NCBI RefSeq assembly: GCF_000344685.1
Contig: NW_006920411.1
Span: forward strand, 1,514,623-1,578,622
Source: Gloeophyllum trabeum ATCC 11539
Lineage: Eukaryota > Basidiomycota > Agaricomycetes > Gloeophyllales > Gloeophyllaceae
Direction of reading: 5' to 3'
DNA length: 64,000 nucleotides
Position numbers and translations under genes: made by a program. Position 1 is the first letter of the stretch, and each line of letters opens with the position of its first letter. Under the pieces are notes generated by a model. The model was not told the DNA's origin. It saw only the letters and a list, made by a program, of their open reading frames with translations, and ran no database searches. Below, piece after piece: positions 11,655-22,935 of this stretch.

Positions 11655-12969
11655 CTATTCTGTCTGTCGTGGCCACCAGTCGGGCCACCAAGGGGAGATT
11701 GACCAATTGGTCTTCTGTTCACCTTCCTCAAATGACAGACCGATATCGCCCTTCTCCCAGCCCTCAACGTGCTCCAACCGTAATAGAGCGAGGCCCACTC
11801 CTTGCGTGGAGCTCAGCAACTTCCCGGTGCCTCGCGGCCGTGGCATCGGTCTGCTGTCATCAGGTGAATGGTTGACGGAAGCGCGAACATCAAGGCCTGG
11901 CTGGAAGGTCGCTCCGTTTGCCGGTAAGGTCCCTGTCTTCAAGGGGCTAAGGAGGGACAAGTTAAGGCCTGGGCGTGCTATGCATATGAAGCATACTTAC
12001 GCCTCATCACCTGAGTGGATAATCACAGGAAGGACCCGTTTTCTGACAACGCCGGTATGGTACGTGCGAACTGTCAGCTCCTGACCGACGTAACATCCCT
12101 TCCGGAAATCCACTGCACAGAGTCAGAGTGGCGTTGACCTACGAGTTTATCATGGCACTCACATGCACCCATTACGTCCAAATTCGAGTCCATGGGGAAG
12201 GCCTGCATGGGCACAATGTCCGTACTGGACTCGGGGACACCGTGCAGTATCCGGTGAAGCAAGTAGGCATCATGCTGAGCCTCGTCGTGGGTAGCGGCCT
12301 CGGGCGCTGGAAGTAAGTATTGGTATCAGCCAGACATCCCGCCGACCCTATCCCATTCTTACGTCTGTCGCCCTTCCTCACAAGCCTCCTATGCCCCATA
12401 CCCACGGCGCGTCTGTCCCGGATAAGACAGTCCTCCGCACCCCACGGCCAACCCTCGGAGGCATCCCAGACGGGCTCGATAGCACCGCTCCGAGCAAAAT
12501 TCCACTTCCTCGGAGTCTCCCAGATGCTCTCCTTCTCAGACCCCCAGGACGCCCAGACGTCATACTGATCCGACGCGTCGCGGATCTTTACCTTCGAACG
12601 CAGGACGTACCGCTTCAGCATAGGCATGAGCGGCGGCGCTTCGGGCGACCGTGCATCGTACTCTATGAGGTAGCTCTCGCCCCCTTTCATCGGGTCGGTC
12701 TGGGTGTATACAAAGACATCGTAGAGCACTCTTCCCTGTAGTAAGCTTTTGAGTAGATTGTTATGATCATGTCCAGTGTCTGTGCGTACCTGGGCATGCA
12801 AGAAGGAAGAGAAGAACGGATTTCGTTGCGCAAGCGGAACGGTCGAGGAGAGAATACCGTTCAGAAAGTGCGGCGCATCGGAGCCAGAGACCGAAAGGAT
12901 GGACCTGTGCGGGACGGGTGCGACGGTGGGCGTGTGTCGGAAGAGAGCTCGCAGGGCTGGTGGCGGCAT
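11655..12969 (-). CDS. IBA57: IBA57/CAF17, mitochondrial Fe-S assembly factor
   Basis: Exons 12790-12969, 12363-12735, 12163-12306, 12001-12112 and 11655-11946; 366 residues. It is a GcvT-like fold protein with the diagnostic motif [20 protein letters not shown] spanning exon 4. IBA57 works with ISCA1/ISCA2 in the mitochondrial matrix to make [4Fe-4S] clusters for aconitase and lipoate/biotin synthases. The N-terminus [20 protein letters not shown] suits a presequence; an upstream in-frame Met at 13017 is possible but would leave 11 nt to the neighbouring gene. Tail-to-tail with ORC4 and head-to-head with COA5, whose product also serves mitochondrial assembly. Confidence 0.92.
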
Positions 12970-13028
12970 AATGGAAAGCAAGTCCGGCTCGGACCGGCTG
13001 CCGGACTTGCTCTTCATCGCTGCCCGCC
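12970..13028. promoter_or_regulatory. 59-nt bidirectional promoter, IBA57/COA5
   Basis: The start codons of IBA57 (minus) and COA5 (plus) are separated by 59 nt only, so both transcripts must start within the same short GC-rich segment or inside each other's leader. No TATA box is seen. Confidence 0.6.
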
Positions 13029-13369
13029 ATGTCCTGCGAGCCTCTCCTTGCCGCCCTCAAAGAGTGCATTCTACGCTCGGACTGCGTCAGCAAGCAAGGT
13101 CTATTGCCGTCGGAGTGCTTGAAGCACCATGCTGATGAGCTCCCTGAGGAGTGCCAGTCCCTGAGGCAGGCGACATTTGAATGTAAAAGAGGAATGGTGC
13201 GTGCTACGCTATTAGGATGTTATAAATTCGCGCTAAGGTGGACGGCCTCTAGCTGGATATGCGGAAACGATTTAGAGGGAATAGTGCTGCCATGATGGCG
13301 AAACAGTTGAAGAAAGACGGTCCAACGACATCAAGTCCGGCGCCAGCCAGTGCTAGTGATGCCTCATAG
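13029..13369 (+). CDS. PET191: cytochrome c oxidase assembly factor 5 (COA5/PET191)
   Basis: Exons 13029-13196 and 13253-13369 give 94 residues. The order of cysteines fits the PET191 family: C-x9-C (residues 3-13), C-x10-C, and C-x9-C in LPEECQSLRQATFECKRGM, followed by LDMRKRFRGN. These twin Cx9C proteins are oxidised by the MIA40 system in the intermembrane space and are needed for complex IV assembly. The C-terminal tail is Ser/Pro/Ala-rich and likely disordered. The intron falls right after ECKRGM, phase 0. Confidence 0.93.
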
Positions 13370-13661
13370 CACGAAGCTTTGGATCTTCGCCCGTATGCTT
13401 GCCTTTCTCCTAGCCCATCCTAATGGCTAGTACTCCAGGTGCTAGCGCGCAACCGCAGGGGAAATTCCCTGTTGTCCTTGCTTCTTGCACAGCCAGTTAG
13501 TACTAGGGCATCCAGTAATGCAAAATACTACGCGGAGCCTGCTGGAAGCAGCGCGTATCTTGTAGATGTGTTGCCACGTGTTGTAACACCAGGTCGTATT
13601 ATGGTGACACTTCTCATCAATAATACAGCGACTACTAATACACTCCTTAAGAGATACCACA

Positions 13662-14853
13662 TCACTCCATGTCAACGAAGTCCCCTTCATCGAGATCATG
13701 GGGCTAGAGAATGCACTATTAGCGAAACCTCAATCAACAGTGTCACCCTCGACGCACCTCTTTTGGTTCTTCGTCTTCACCGTACTGCATGGTGTAGTCA
13801 ATGTGGCTCAGGACCGTTTCTAGCGAATCGGGGCTCGAGAGGTCGAGAGGTAAAAACGATACTAGGGGATGATCCTCAATCTGTCGGGCGAATTCCCCTG
13901 TCAGATTAACACTGTGGAAGCACGTCGGTCAATTACGCACCAGCTGGACAATGGCCTGGTTGAGCGCATGGAATCGAGGGTTCGTGCTCGTCGCAAGATC
14001 CCCACTGCTTTCCCCAAACGGCGCCGCTATGAGTAATGGGTCGGGATCCAGATACCGCGCTATGTCTTTCCGTTTCCGGATACCATTTCTGCCAGAGGCG
14101 GGATCTTCGCTGTTGGACGTGACAAGATCCATTTTGGACATGATATTGATCCAGGGAACTTCTAGATTCACCATTGCAGACATGGCAGAGAGAACACCGC
14201 TGTGTGTGATAGAGGATTTAAGTGGCGATCGGCATAAATGGAGAAGATACACTGACCTGAAGAATTTGTACTTGTCTTCCATGAATTGCGATTCAAGGAG
14301 GTATGTGGAGCATACCCGCATGCCCGTTCGTTGCAGGTCACGAACGAGGGTCGGAAGGAATGGATGGTGTGTATACAACTCGATCTGGCCTTCGTAACAG
14401 AGGAACCATATATTTAGTACAATTCATGACTACCGATATATGGTACACGTACCTGGGCAGTCAAATATGAGATAGTCATTCTCGTACTCCCCCAGCTCCT
14501 CTTCAAGCCAGTCCATATTTTCCAGCAAATACCTACATCACCCCGCCCGTAATGAGCTATTGTCCAACCCCCCAACCGCCGTCTGCAAAAGATAGAAGCG
14601 CACTCACTCACTCAAAGCAGTACACCAGCCCGCCATTCGGTCCATACTCCAGCTCCCCCATGACGTCCTCCAGGCTGATCAAGTCGCGGATGTCGATGAC
14701 CGGCTCGTACTCATGCGACTCTGGGTTCGCGGCGGGGTCGAGGTTGACGAGGTGGGCAGTGCGTTTGGAGGCGACGAGGTGGTTCATGAGGGCGCCGCAG
14801 AAGGTGGACTTGCCGGCTCCTGCTGGGCCGCAGACGAGGACTGCGTAACGCAT
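13662..14853 (-). CDS. GPN3: GPN-loop GTPase 3
   Basis: Exons 14612-14853, 14453-14532, 14257-14389, 13941-14199, 13758-13880 and 13662-13703; 292 residues. G1 is [13 protein letters not shown] near the N-terminus, the GPN loop lies in [14 protein letters not shown]3 is [14 protein letters not shown], and the base-recognition motif is NIMSKMDL. The family helps assemble and import RNA polymerase II and acts as GPN1-GPN3 or GPN2-GPN3 heterodimers. C-terminal acidic tail [12 protein letters not shown] is typical. In-frame codons upstream of 14853 are ignored because family members begin MRYAVLV. Head-to-head with PYM, about 196 nt apart. Confidence 0.93.
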
Positions 14854-15049
14854 GGCGAGCAGAGACCCTTGAGAGAGATACAACCTGAAGCCGTCCAAGT
14901 TGTCCGAAGAGTGCGAGAAGAATTTGTAACTCCGATCGCGCTCAGTTCACTGCTAGTAATCACGATCGTCCAAGTAGTCACCTTTACAGGCTTTACTAGT
15001 ACACCTGTTTCATCTGTCTCGTTCACCCACACACGTCCGTACCGCAGCC

Positions 15050-15687
15050 ATGTCGAGGACGACGCTCCCTCCCGTTAATCCCGAGAAATCGCTGGCGGGC
15101 ATAACCGTCGACCCAAAGACGCTCGAGCGGGTCATCCCTGAATCACGCAGGCCAGATGGCTCGTACGTCCCCTCCCCTCGCGATCGCCACTCGTGATATT
15201 CATTCCACACGCCCTCCACGGACACAAATGAAGAGTGCGCAAGCAGCTCAAAGTGCGACCGGGGTTCACGCCACAGGAGGACGTGAAGCGTTTCCGGAGC
15301 ACGAAACAGGCCCAGATAGAGGCTAACCAGCTCCCGAAGGGCCACATCGTCGGCTGGGTGCCCCCGCCTAACGCAGCGAAGCCCAAGCCTGCGGGGGAGG
15401 GCTCAAAGGCTGCTGTGAGTAAGACTGCGGCGAAGAATGCGAAGAGGAAGGAGAAGAAGAAGGCGCAGAAGGAGCAAGAGCATTTGGAGAAGATCAGGGA
15501 TAATTGGGAGAGCAGCGAGGATGAGGCGCCTGAAGCGAGCAAGAGCACAGATGGGGCGAGAGGCAAGGAGCCAGAGGCTGGGGCGCATACAGGGGACAAG
15601 CCAGAGTCTGCTGCGGCCCCTGCTGCAGGCACGTCGGACGCAGACGGGTTGTCTGAGAAACTTGAGAAGCTCAATGTCAAATCATGA
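15050..15687 (+). CDS. PYM1: PYM, partner of Y14 and Mago (exon junction complex recycling)
   Basis: Exons 15050-15162 and 15234-15687 give 188 residues. The N-terminal Mago-binding motif is visible (VIPESRRPDGSVRKQLKV, then PGFTPQEDV). The middle is Lys/Glu-rich coiled-coil sequence (KRKEKKKAQKEQEHLEKIRD) and the tail is acidic and Ala-rich. PYM/WIBG binds the Mago-Y14 heterodimer and removes exon junction complexes from translated mRNA. Its presence fits an intron-rich genome. The acceptor choice fixes the first codon of exon 2 as Ser. Confidence 0.88.
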
Positions 15688-15934
15688 ATATAATCTGTAT
15701 GTTTATTTGTATAATTAGTTCGATAGATACCTGCGATGCACGCCCATATGGTGGTCTATATGCTACATCTCGAGCATCGTCGTGGACGCCGAATATTAGG
15801 GAGGCAATAAATAGGAGTACCGATGTCCGCCGACCTCTGTGAGTCCCTTGCCCGAGCATAATATCGTCTTGTACACCAATCTGATACACACGTTGATCCT
15901 TCTAATGCGCTCTAGGATTTGCAGTCCAGGCTTG

Positions 15935-17172
15935 CTATGTGATATAGTCTGTGTGCTCGAGTCCCTCGGCTTCGGGATGGCGCACCTCCTGAGGGGGCTG
16001 TGGCGGCGGCTTTGGGGGAGCCTTGGGTCTCAGCTCAAATGAGAGGATAATCAGGACTACAACGCATGCGAGGGATGCTGGAGGAGCAACCGGTTGTAAG
16101 AACGGTGGCATGGAGTATCGATCCTGGGTCACTCACCGACTGTTCTCCACATGATAACCCATTTGACTTCCTCCATAGTTACTCGGAGATCACCCAAGGT
16201 CACGATCGACTTATTCAACACTTCCTGCGTCTGGCGTGAGTAAGGCGTTTCTGACCTTGCATCGAAGAGAACGCACCTCGATCATGATATCCTGCCGCTT
16301 CAGTTCCGTCTTGTACTCCGTCTTTCGATTGTCCAGCTCCATCTGCAGCCTAGCGAGACAGAATAAGCGTCATGATGATGAGTGGGCCTATAGAGACCTA
16401 CTCGTGCTTCAGTGTATTGATGCTCTCCTTCATGGTCTGATCGAGGTGCTCAACCTCACGCCTTAAACCAGCGGTATTGGCCTTGATGGCCCCGACTTCG
16501 TTCCCGTGGCGAACATTAATCTCTGCTCGTAGTTCAGACAGCGCTGCCCGGAATAGGTAGGCTTGCTGAACATGAAGTGGGATCACACCGCAAGGGGCCG
16601 TCCTTCAGTTATCAGGCTGTCACAACGCGAGACATAAGCACAGAACTCACGTTCTCGAGATCCTTCACAGTTAGTCCATCCCTTCTTACTCTCCCTATTC
16701 GGTCGACAAGCAGCGCCCGGGTAGCTCTCATAAGCCCCCGGGCTATAGGTGTCGGGAACGTCTTCTCCAGCACTTGAAAGAACCGGTGCGTGTGGAACGG
16801 CGGGCTTGTGTATTGCGGAAGAGAGGAGTGAGATAGTGGAGGGGATACATGAGGCGAAGGCAGATTTGACGGATCGCTTTGACTAGGTCCCAGAGGCGTC
16901 GAAGGACCCACGACGCCCTCACCAACGCTAGCGCTGGTTAGCTGGGGTGTGGACGGATCCTTGGGATGCGGATGCAGTGATACGTCCCGTGGAAGGTCGT
17001 CAGGTGTACTTGGATTTGGTCGCGGCGGGTCGGATATTGTCTGGGATGTGGTGTGCGCGTCCCGGTGCGGACTCGGGATTATGGAAGTTGACGAGGACGG
17101 TAAATGGATGTCCGTGTGCAAGGAGCGGTATCTTCTTGAGAACTGGCGCGCGATATTCGAATACATAAACAA
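15935..17172 (-). CDS. DUF1640/CCDC90 family mitochondrial coiled-coil protein
   Basis: Exons 16651-17172, 16402-16565, 16277-16349, 16137-16224 and 15935-16077; 329 residues. Residues 1-25 ([20 protein letters not shown]) look like a presequence; a Ser/Pro-rich spacer follows. The DUF1640 core runs from [19 protein letters not shown] through a long coiled coil ([20 protein letters not shown]) to a C-terminal membrane helix [14 protein letters not shown] and a Pro-rich tail. Animal relatives are MCUR1/CCDC90, yeast ones Fmp32-like inner membrane proteins. A scaffold role in the inner membrane is inferred from the family; fungi of this group may lack the calcium uniporter context. Confidence 0.85.
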
Positions 17173-17511
17173 TAACTGAGATTAGGCCGGTCGGGATGAG
17201 AAACTGGAAGGTTGGTAAGAGTCAGTAAAGGAGTGTACAGCACGGAGATTTACCCACGTGTATAGCACACCTCGATCTATATTGATCGCATGTCGAAAGG
17301 CTGGCTTGACAGTAGCCACATCTTGAATCTGTGGCATTCTCGGTGGTACTACTTGTCATACTCACTGCAAAGTCAGAAATCTGTTCGCAGATACGTTAAG
17401 TGTGTGATGTAAGTTCAGATGACTCCCACCAAGCCGGCGGGCCTATGCTGCGGGGACTGTCTGTCTCAACCCGCTGACTTGCTGCAAGCTAGAGCTCATA
17501 CAGCGAGAGCT

Positions 17512-18786
17512 ATGGCTTTGCGTATCGTTGCGCACATCTCGCTCGGTCTTTCAGTCTTGATCTACCTCGGCTATTCCTCCCAGCAGCTCAACGAGGAGGA
17601 GAAGCGCAGGCCCCTGGCCTTCGTCTGCCGAAATGCGGTTTACGACTGTAGCCTCCAGGATTGTCCGTACCCGTTCTTCACGCTATCAGAGACACACCCC
17701 CTCCTTCACCGTGTCCTCCCTGATGCCACAACGAAAGCGCTGGATTGGTTTACTTGTTTCGTGACGCCGGCGTTCGTTGCAATGTATAGTGATCCCTGGG
17801 GCAATGCGGTTATCGACCTCTTCAATCCTGTCTTCTCGGTTCTTATCGCCTGGGCAGCGGTTGAATCCTTAACGGGGCGGTCTAGAGGATGCCTCGCAAA
17901 ATGGATAATTAAAGCTACCCCCATTACGTTCGCACTCGGGCAAATCGGTGAGAGACATAATCTGCATTGTGGGCAAGAATAGAGCCTGATCGTAGTCCGC
18001 ATTTGTCTGTAGTGACTATAGGAGCTGTCTCCCATGTATTACTTTTGCCTGCAATCCTTATTCTGCGTTGCAACAGCGAAGTTACTAGACTTCCCACTGC
18101 AATGCACCTGTCGACCATCCTGGTCCAAACTCTTACCATGATCATCTCCATGGGAATTACTACCGGCTCTCCAAAAGTAGGCGTGATTATCCAAATATGC
18201 ATCCAGGGCTGAATAACGCGAACCCTTTCAGTCCGTTATGTTGTGGGCAATTGCCTTCCTCCAGCTCTCACCCGTGCTCGGTCCACTACTATATCTGACT
18301 CCCTGTTACCGCGTTATCGGGCTACCGTTCAAAAGCCTATTTTCGAAGAAGTCCGGTCACCCGCTGCAGACGTTCTGGAACTTGCTAGCTGCTGTCGCTA
18401 TTCTCGCGCACCTCCAAGCGGTAGCCCGTATCATCGCACTGGTGTTGACGTACGACTCGCCCACCCCTGCGTTCTACGGCGTGCTACCGTCAACAGACTG
18501 GTCTTCAACCAAGCCGCCCCTGTCTATCGCCGCTATTTTCAGCCACCTCACGGCATGGCACGACCAAACGGAACTTGGTCGAGCATTGATCGTGTACGAC
18601 TTCATGCTCACGTCATTGGCTTTGGCTGCACTGCAGCTACATAACTTCTCGGGCATCGGGGATGTCGTGTATTATGCGTCGCAGATCGTACTGCTAGGCC
18701 CCGCAGGAAGCTTCGCCATATGGCAAAGTAGGGCTTGTGAGAAGGATATTGCGGCTGTGGAGCGGCCGGGTAAGAAGAGAAAGTAG
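17512..18786 (+). CDS. multi-pass membrane protein, unknown function
   Basis: Exons 17512-17947, 18013-18176 and 18232-18786 give 384 residues. About eight or nine hydrophobic helices are visible, for example IVAHISLGLSVLIYLGY near the N-terminus, FSVLIAWAAVESL, VTIGAVSHVLLLPAILILR, IAFLQLSPVLGPLLYL, and YYASQIVLLGPAGSFAIW near the end. The C-terminus is basic (ERPGKKRK). I do not recognise the family. The frame is open upstream to 17419, but Met at 17512 starts directly before the first helix. The first acceptor (18012) was chosen by phase and to keep the helix intact; alternatives would lengthen a loop. Confidence 0.6.
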
Positions 18787-19705
18787 GGTTGTTGACAGGG
18801 AACGCGGAAGACATAGATGTGTACGCGAGTACATAGATTGACATCAGTCGTATGTATCTCCGTCCTTTATGGGCTAATCAGATCACTGCTTTAGCAGGTT
18901 ATGTAACTGCTACCGGACGTCGTAGAGGCATGTCGTAAGCGCTGGTGGATCTGCATCTTCTGCCTTTAGAACTGCTCCTACGCAGAAGCTCAAGGAATTG
19001 GTGATTCAATTTGTGGCACTAACAGGCCCATTAGATTCAGCAGGTCTCCGGAGCTGGGGGGAATTAATAGCTCCCGGTTCTTTATCGGTATATCAGCTCA
19101 GAGGTCAGCTCTTCAAGCCTCAAGATGTCCTGGGATGTTGCACTTGTTTCTGTGAATTCCTGTTATTATTAGTAGGGGGAATTCTCGCGGGGAGCGCAGA
19201 TCAACCGGCTATCGTTTAAACTAACACTGGCTGCTATATACCTAGTACCTACGCGCTTAGGTTGCATTCATTCCTTTACCTTCCGCGGTGATACGCGGGA
19301 GTTCGCGGTTATAGTTTGATGCAAGGTGGTCGCCCCGAGCGTAAGTGCATGTCTTCATTGCTCGCCCAGCACCACGTCAGGGGCAGCGTAGCAGCACCCT
19401 GATTTGCACTGCGCGCCCAAGCAAGGAATCCACCCTTCCGTCGCAGTATGAAGCACCAAGCAGCGTGTTCGTAGAGTTCATGCCTGCTGCCACCCTTGAT
19501 GCCAGCCTCGAGGCTACGTTCCTTCTCGCTCATGGCGTCACCATAACCCGGATGCCACTCTGCACAGCCACGCGATTGCAATCTCTCCCCGAGATCTACC
19601 CGCCACGTGTTCTGCCACCGCGACGACTGCAATCAGCGAACAGGGTCAAGTATAGCTGCACCCATTCAACGTCTTCTAGCCTCGAAGTCCTTCATGTGCC
19701 TCGAG
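18787..19705. other. intergenic spacer
   Basis: 919 nt without a supportable gene; a minus-strand open frame near 19309-19632 lacks family resemblance and splice context. Confidence 0.5.
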
Positions 19706-20446
19706 ATGCCTGAATACTCCTACTACCCCACCGGAAATGCTGAGGTAATCAAGCAACTGAACATGAGCAAGCATCCCGAGGGAGGTGCGAGCAGTTGTGC
19801 TCCTGCCGTGCGTCTCTGATAGACTGCCCGATAGGTTACTTTGCGGAAACTGATCGGCGGCCCGAAACTGTTCCGTCTCCTTTCGCCGGTAAGTCCTGCA
19901 GTTTCTCGAAGGTGGACGGACGGAATACACACCAGCGCACGTCTAGATAATGCCACTCGATCGCTCGCTACCTCGATATTCTACTTACTGACGCACGAAG
20001 AGCCCAATGGATATATTCATATGAATAAATCAGTGGTAGGTATCTACAATATCTAGTTGCAGCAGGCGTCCGACTGAGGCTCTTGTAAGACCTATCACGT
20101 CCTCCACCACGGCCGGGCAGAATACACCCTCATCCACCCAGGCAGCCCTCCCCGCATCGAGAAGAAAATCGTCGGCACAAACGCTGCCGCAGGGGAGCTG
20201 CGCCAGCTGCTCGTCGGCACAGGCGTCTGGAAGATGTCCCGCGTCCTACCCGAGGACCGCGCCGCTGCGAAGACCGACGAGGAGAAAGACCACGTAGGGT
20301 GCTTGATCACGGAGGTCGTCGTGCCCGGCTTCGCTTGGGAGGACCATCAGTATCTGACTCTCGATGGGCTGCATAAATTGTTTGCGGGCGTGGAAGGGGC
20401 GGAGGAGAAAATTAGAGTACTGAGCATCTTCATTCGTAAGAACTAG
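19706..20446 (+). CDS. DUF985/Cupin_5 family protein
   Basis: Exons 19706-19784, 19835-19888, 19947-20035 and 20090-20446 give 192 residues. The family landmarks appear in order: HPEGGYFAETDR, RSLATSIFYLLTHE, TYHVLHHGRAEYTLIHPG, ELRQLLVGTGVWKMSRVLPE and VVPGFAWEDHQYL. This is the small cupin called DUF985 or Cupin_5 (PF06172), found in bacteria and fungi, with a beta-barrel and possible sugar-nucleotide or small-ligand binding; its reaction is not established. In many relatives the first strand pair has SxWHR before the H-x-G segment; here the matching spot (HMNKSVTYHVLHHG) lacks the WHR part, so metal or ligand binding may differ. Confidence 0.85.
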
Positions 20447-22182
20447 AGTACAGAGCCCTTAACAGTGTTAGAGCGTCGACCCTGTATGCATCGCACATAC
20501 GAACAACAGGATGGCTGTGAACTTTAGAGCGTAACAGCATTTCCGCCCCCACCGCCTCTATCTGAGTCCTTGGGACACGCACGTTCAACGTCGTACGCGA
20601 GTTAGGCAAAGAGGAGGCATAGAGCTGTACCCCAGTCAACTGATTGTTGTACCAGTGGCGCATTGACACCCCAGTCGATAGGTCACCTGGATAGATATGA
20701 CGGCGCCGGCGCCTCCTGTCGAGTCATCAAGGGAAAGATGTCAGAATGCATCGGAGACCCGTGATCAGCCCACCCCCCAGCGCCCGCCCTAGGCGCTCGG
20801 GAGCCGTCGCATTGAGTTTGTACACGGTTCATGATATCCCGCAGCACCTCGGCTTAGATACAGCGGCGCCCGTGGCGCGACGCCGTACCCCGATGCGCGG
20901 GTCGAACAGCTTGAACCGCGAATAAACCATATATCAGGAGATAGCGGGTGTCCACGCCATAGGGGGAGCATAGCTGGCAGTGTGTGGCGCGCGGACGTCT
21001 TGCAGCGCCTTTGTAGGAAGCAGTCTGATGGTGGCATGATGCATGTTGAGGGTACTACAAGAGAAGGGGGCGTTTAGCAGAAATGGGCGCTTCAGGATTA
21101 GCTTTAAAGGCCGGGAGGATAATGGGCGGGATATGAACTCGCCGGTGGGATCCCGCGGAAAACGTGCGGGGTGCGGCCTAGCATTCAGGTATGCCAATAT
21201 CAGTCCAAGGGTGTCAAACAGGGGGCGGTTACCTCTTCGACGTTTATGAAAGAACATTGTATATACTGATGTCATCACCTGTCCGATTGCAGACTAGCCC
21301 GAGCAAGGACGAGATTGGCTCGCCATGTCGAATTGCTGTGAAATCCGAAGGATCGGGAGAGACCGCTGGATTGGCGTAGCGAGGGCAACAGACGTCGCTC
21401 GGGCCCTACAATCCCAGAAGAAGGCGGGGCGTTGATTAACTTCAGGGTGTATCGGACTTTAAGGAGATACTCGGTGGCTGATGCCACACACTGCTGTACA
21501 CGGCGGTCATGCAGCCTCTACAGGTCGGCGATGAGTAAAGAGCCGCGCCATACGCAGCTCAAGCTAGTATACAGCCCGGTGTCAATCGGAAACTTGAGTT
21601 CGGGTCGGGGACTATACATTGACTTCGCCACTATTCAGCCCACGAATAGTATAGACTGCGGACGACGGAAAACGAACGTAGCACAGCAACGGAGACAGCG
21701 CCCTATGAGAGCGCAACGCTGTTTCGGGCTCGGGTTCGGCGCACGTTGAACGTGTTTCGTCATGGAATGCACGAATAACACGCCGGCGCCGGGATAGCTC
21801 AGGTAGACAAAGAAAGCGCGTTCTTGCTCGCAGTGCCACTTGTCGGTTCACAAGACGTGATTCGTGAGGACGCAGAGGCTGTACCGCCTCTTTTGCTTTC
21901 AGACACAGCCCTTGTGACAAAAGTCATGAGGATTTTCGCTGGTGATTCTTCCGGAACACACGCAGTCCCGGATCAAGCGCGAGGCATTACCAGAAGGCTC
22001 GTAGCAGAGGGAAAATCAGCAGTTTTCGAGGAGATGGATGGGCCGACAAAGGAGGTGAAAGCACAGATCAGGATTTGCGGGTTCGCGGGCGCCTATCTGG
22101 GAGATCCGGCAAGTCGCGGCATCTCCATTTCCTTAGCTCGTGCAGTCACTCATTCCACTTTGTGACGTGCTCCTCTGGGGCC
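20447..22182. other. gene-poor spacer of about 1.7 kb
   Basis: Open frames occur on both strands (for example 20934-21278 minus), but none resembles a known family, and none has linked splice-consistent neighbours. The last 400 nt are the promoter region of the next gene. Confidence 0.45.
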
Positions 22183-22189
22183 TATAAAA
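22183..22189 (+). promoter_or_regulatory. TATA box of the His/Ser/Tyr-rich gene
   Basis: TATAAAA lies 84 nt before the ATG at 22267, a classical spacing giving a short leader of about 50 nt. It suggests regulated or strong transcription (inference). Confidence 0.6.
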
Positions 22190-22266
22190 CAATGCCCGCC
22201 GTCGCCCTCCACCCGATATCTTTCTTCCCTCAAGCCACTCATCGCTCTGCCAATCCACCGTGAACC

Positions 22267-22935
22267 ATGTCCTACTACGCATCGCCCTCCCACCATCGCT
22301 CTCATTCCCACCTCGGCTACTCCCAGTCCCAGTACTACCCGGCCCAGGGCTCGCAGTACTCGCAGCAGCCGGTCTACTACACATCCAGCGACAGCGGCCA
22401 CCGTCGGTACAACTCGATGGGCGCGGGCGGCAACTACGCCTACTCGGTCCCCGCGAGCCCGTACCAACGCGGGCGCACGTACAGCGCGAGCCACCCCGGG
22501 CACGGCAGCCCCGCCGTCCAATACGTCTCCTCCCACCGCTCCCATTCGCATCGCAGACACAACAGCACCTCCTCGCCCGTCGTCGTCGATTTGAGAAGGC
22601 ACCCGAGTCGGCATGGCACCGTGCACGTTCAGGTCAGTTGACAACATGTTCACTCGTGATTCCCATCAATGAACTGATCTTATCCCGCTCTTCTATCTCA
22701 GCCCGGTCGCTCTGCTTCCCACCATCGCTCATCTTCCCACTCTCGTAACTACACCGACCGGCACAGGCGCTACTCGGAGGGGCACCTCTCCTTCACCGAC
22801 CGTCTGCGTCGCATGTTCGGCATTGGGCCGTGGGCTCACCATAATGGGAGCCACCACCACGGACGCGAGCGATACATTGACGCCAAAACCGGGAGAGAGA
22901 CAGATCGCTGGGGCAGGCCGATCTACAGGGTCTGA
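22267..22935 (+). CDS. small His/Ser/Tyr-rich protein, unknown function
   Basis: Exons 22267-22632 and 22702-22935 give 199 residues. The first 150 residues are low-complexity, rich in Ser, His, Tyr, Gln and Arg (MSYYASPSHHRSHSH). The last 45 form a compact, more complex unit: FTDRLRRMFGIGPWAHHNG then DAKTGRETDRWGRPIYRV. I believe similar C-terminal motifs occur in other mushroom proteins but cannot name the family. No signal peptide or membrane helix. Soluble, disordered nucleic-acid or RNP-associated roles are possible; nothing in the sequence fixes one. The promoter has a good TATA box. Confidence 0.75.

Noticed and set aside
17948..17982. 35-nt intron in the multi-pass membrane protein
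   Set aside because: Shorter than any other intron here; the acceptor at 18012 gives a 65-nt intron in phase.
20789..21278. Minus-strand open frames in the 20.4-22.2 kb spacer
   Set aside because: Overlapping frames in different phases without homology or consistent splice sites.
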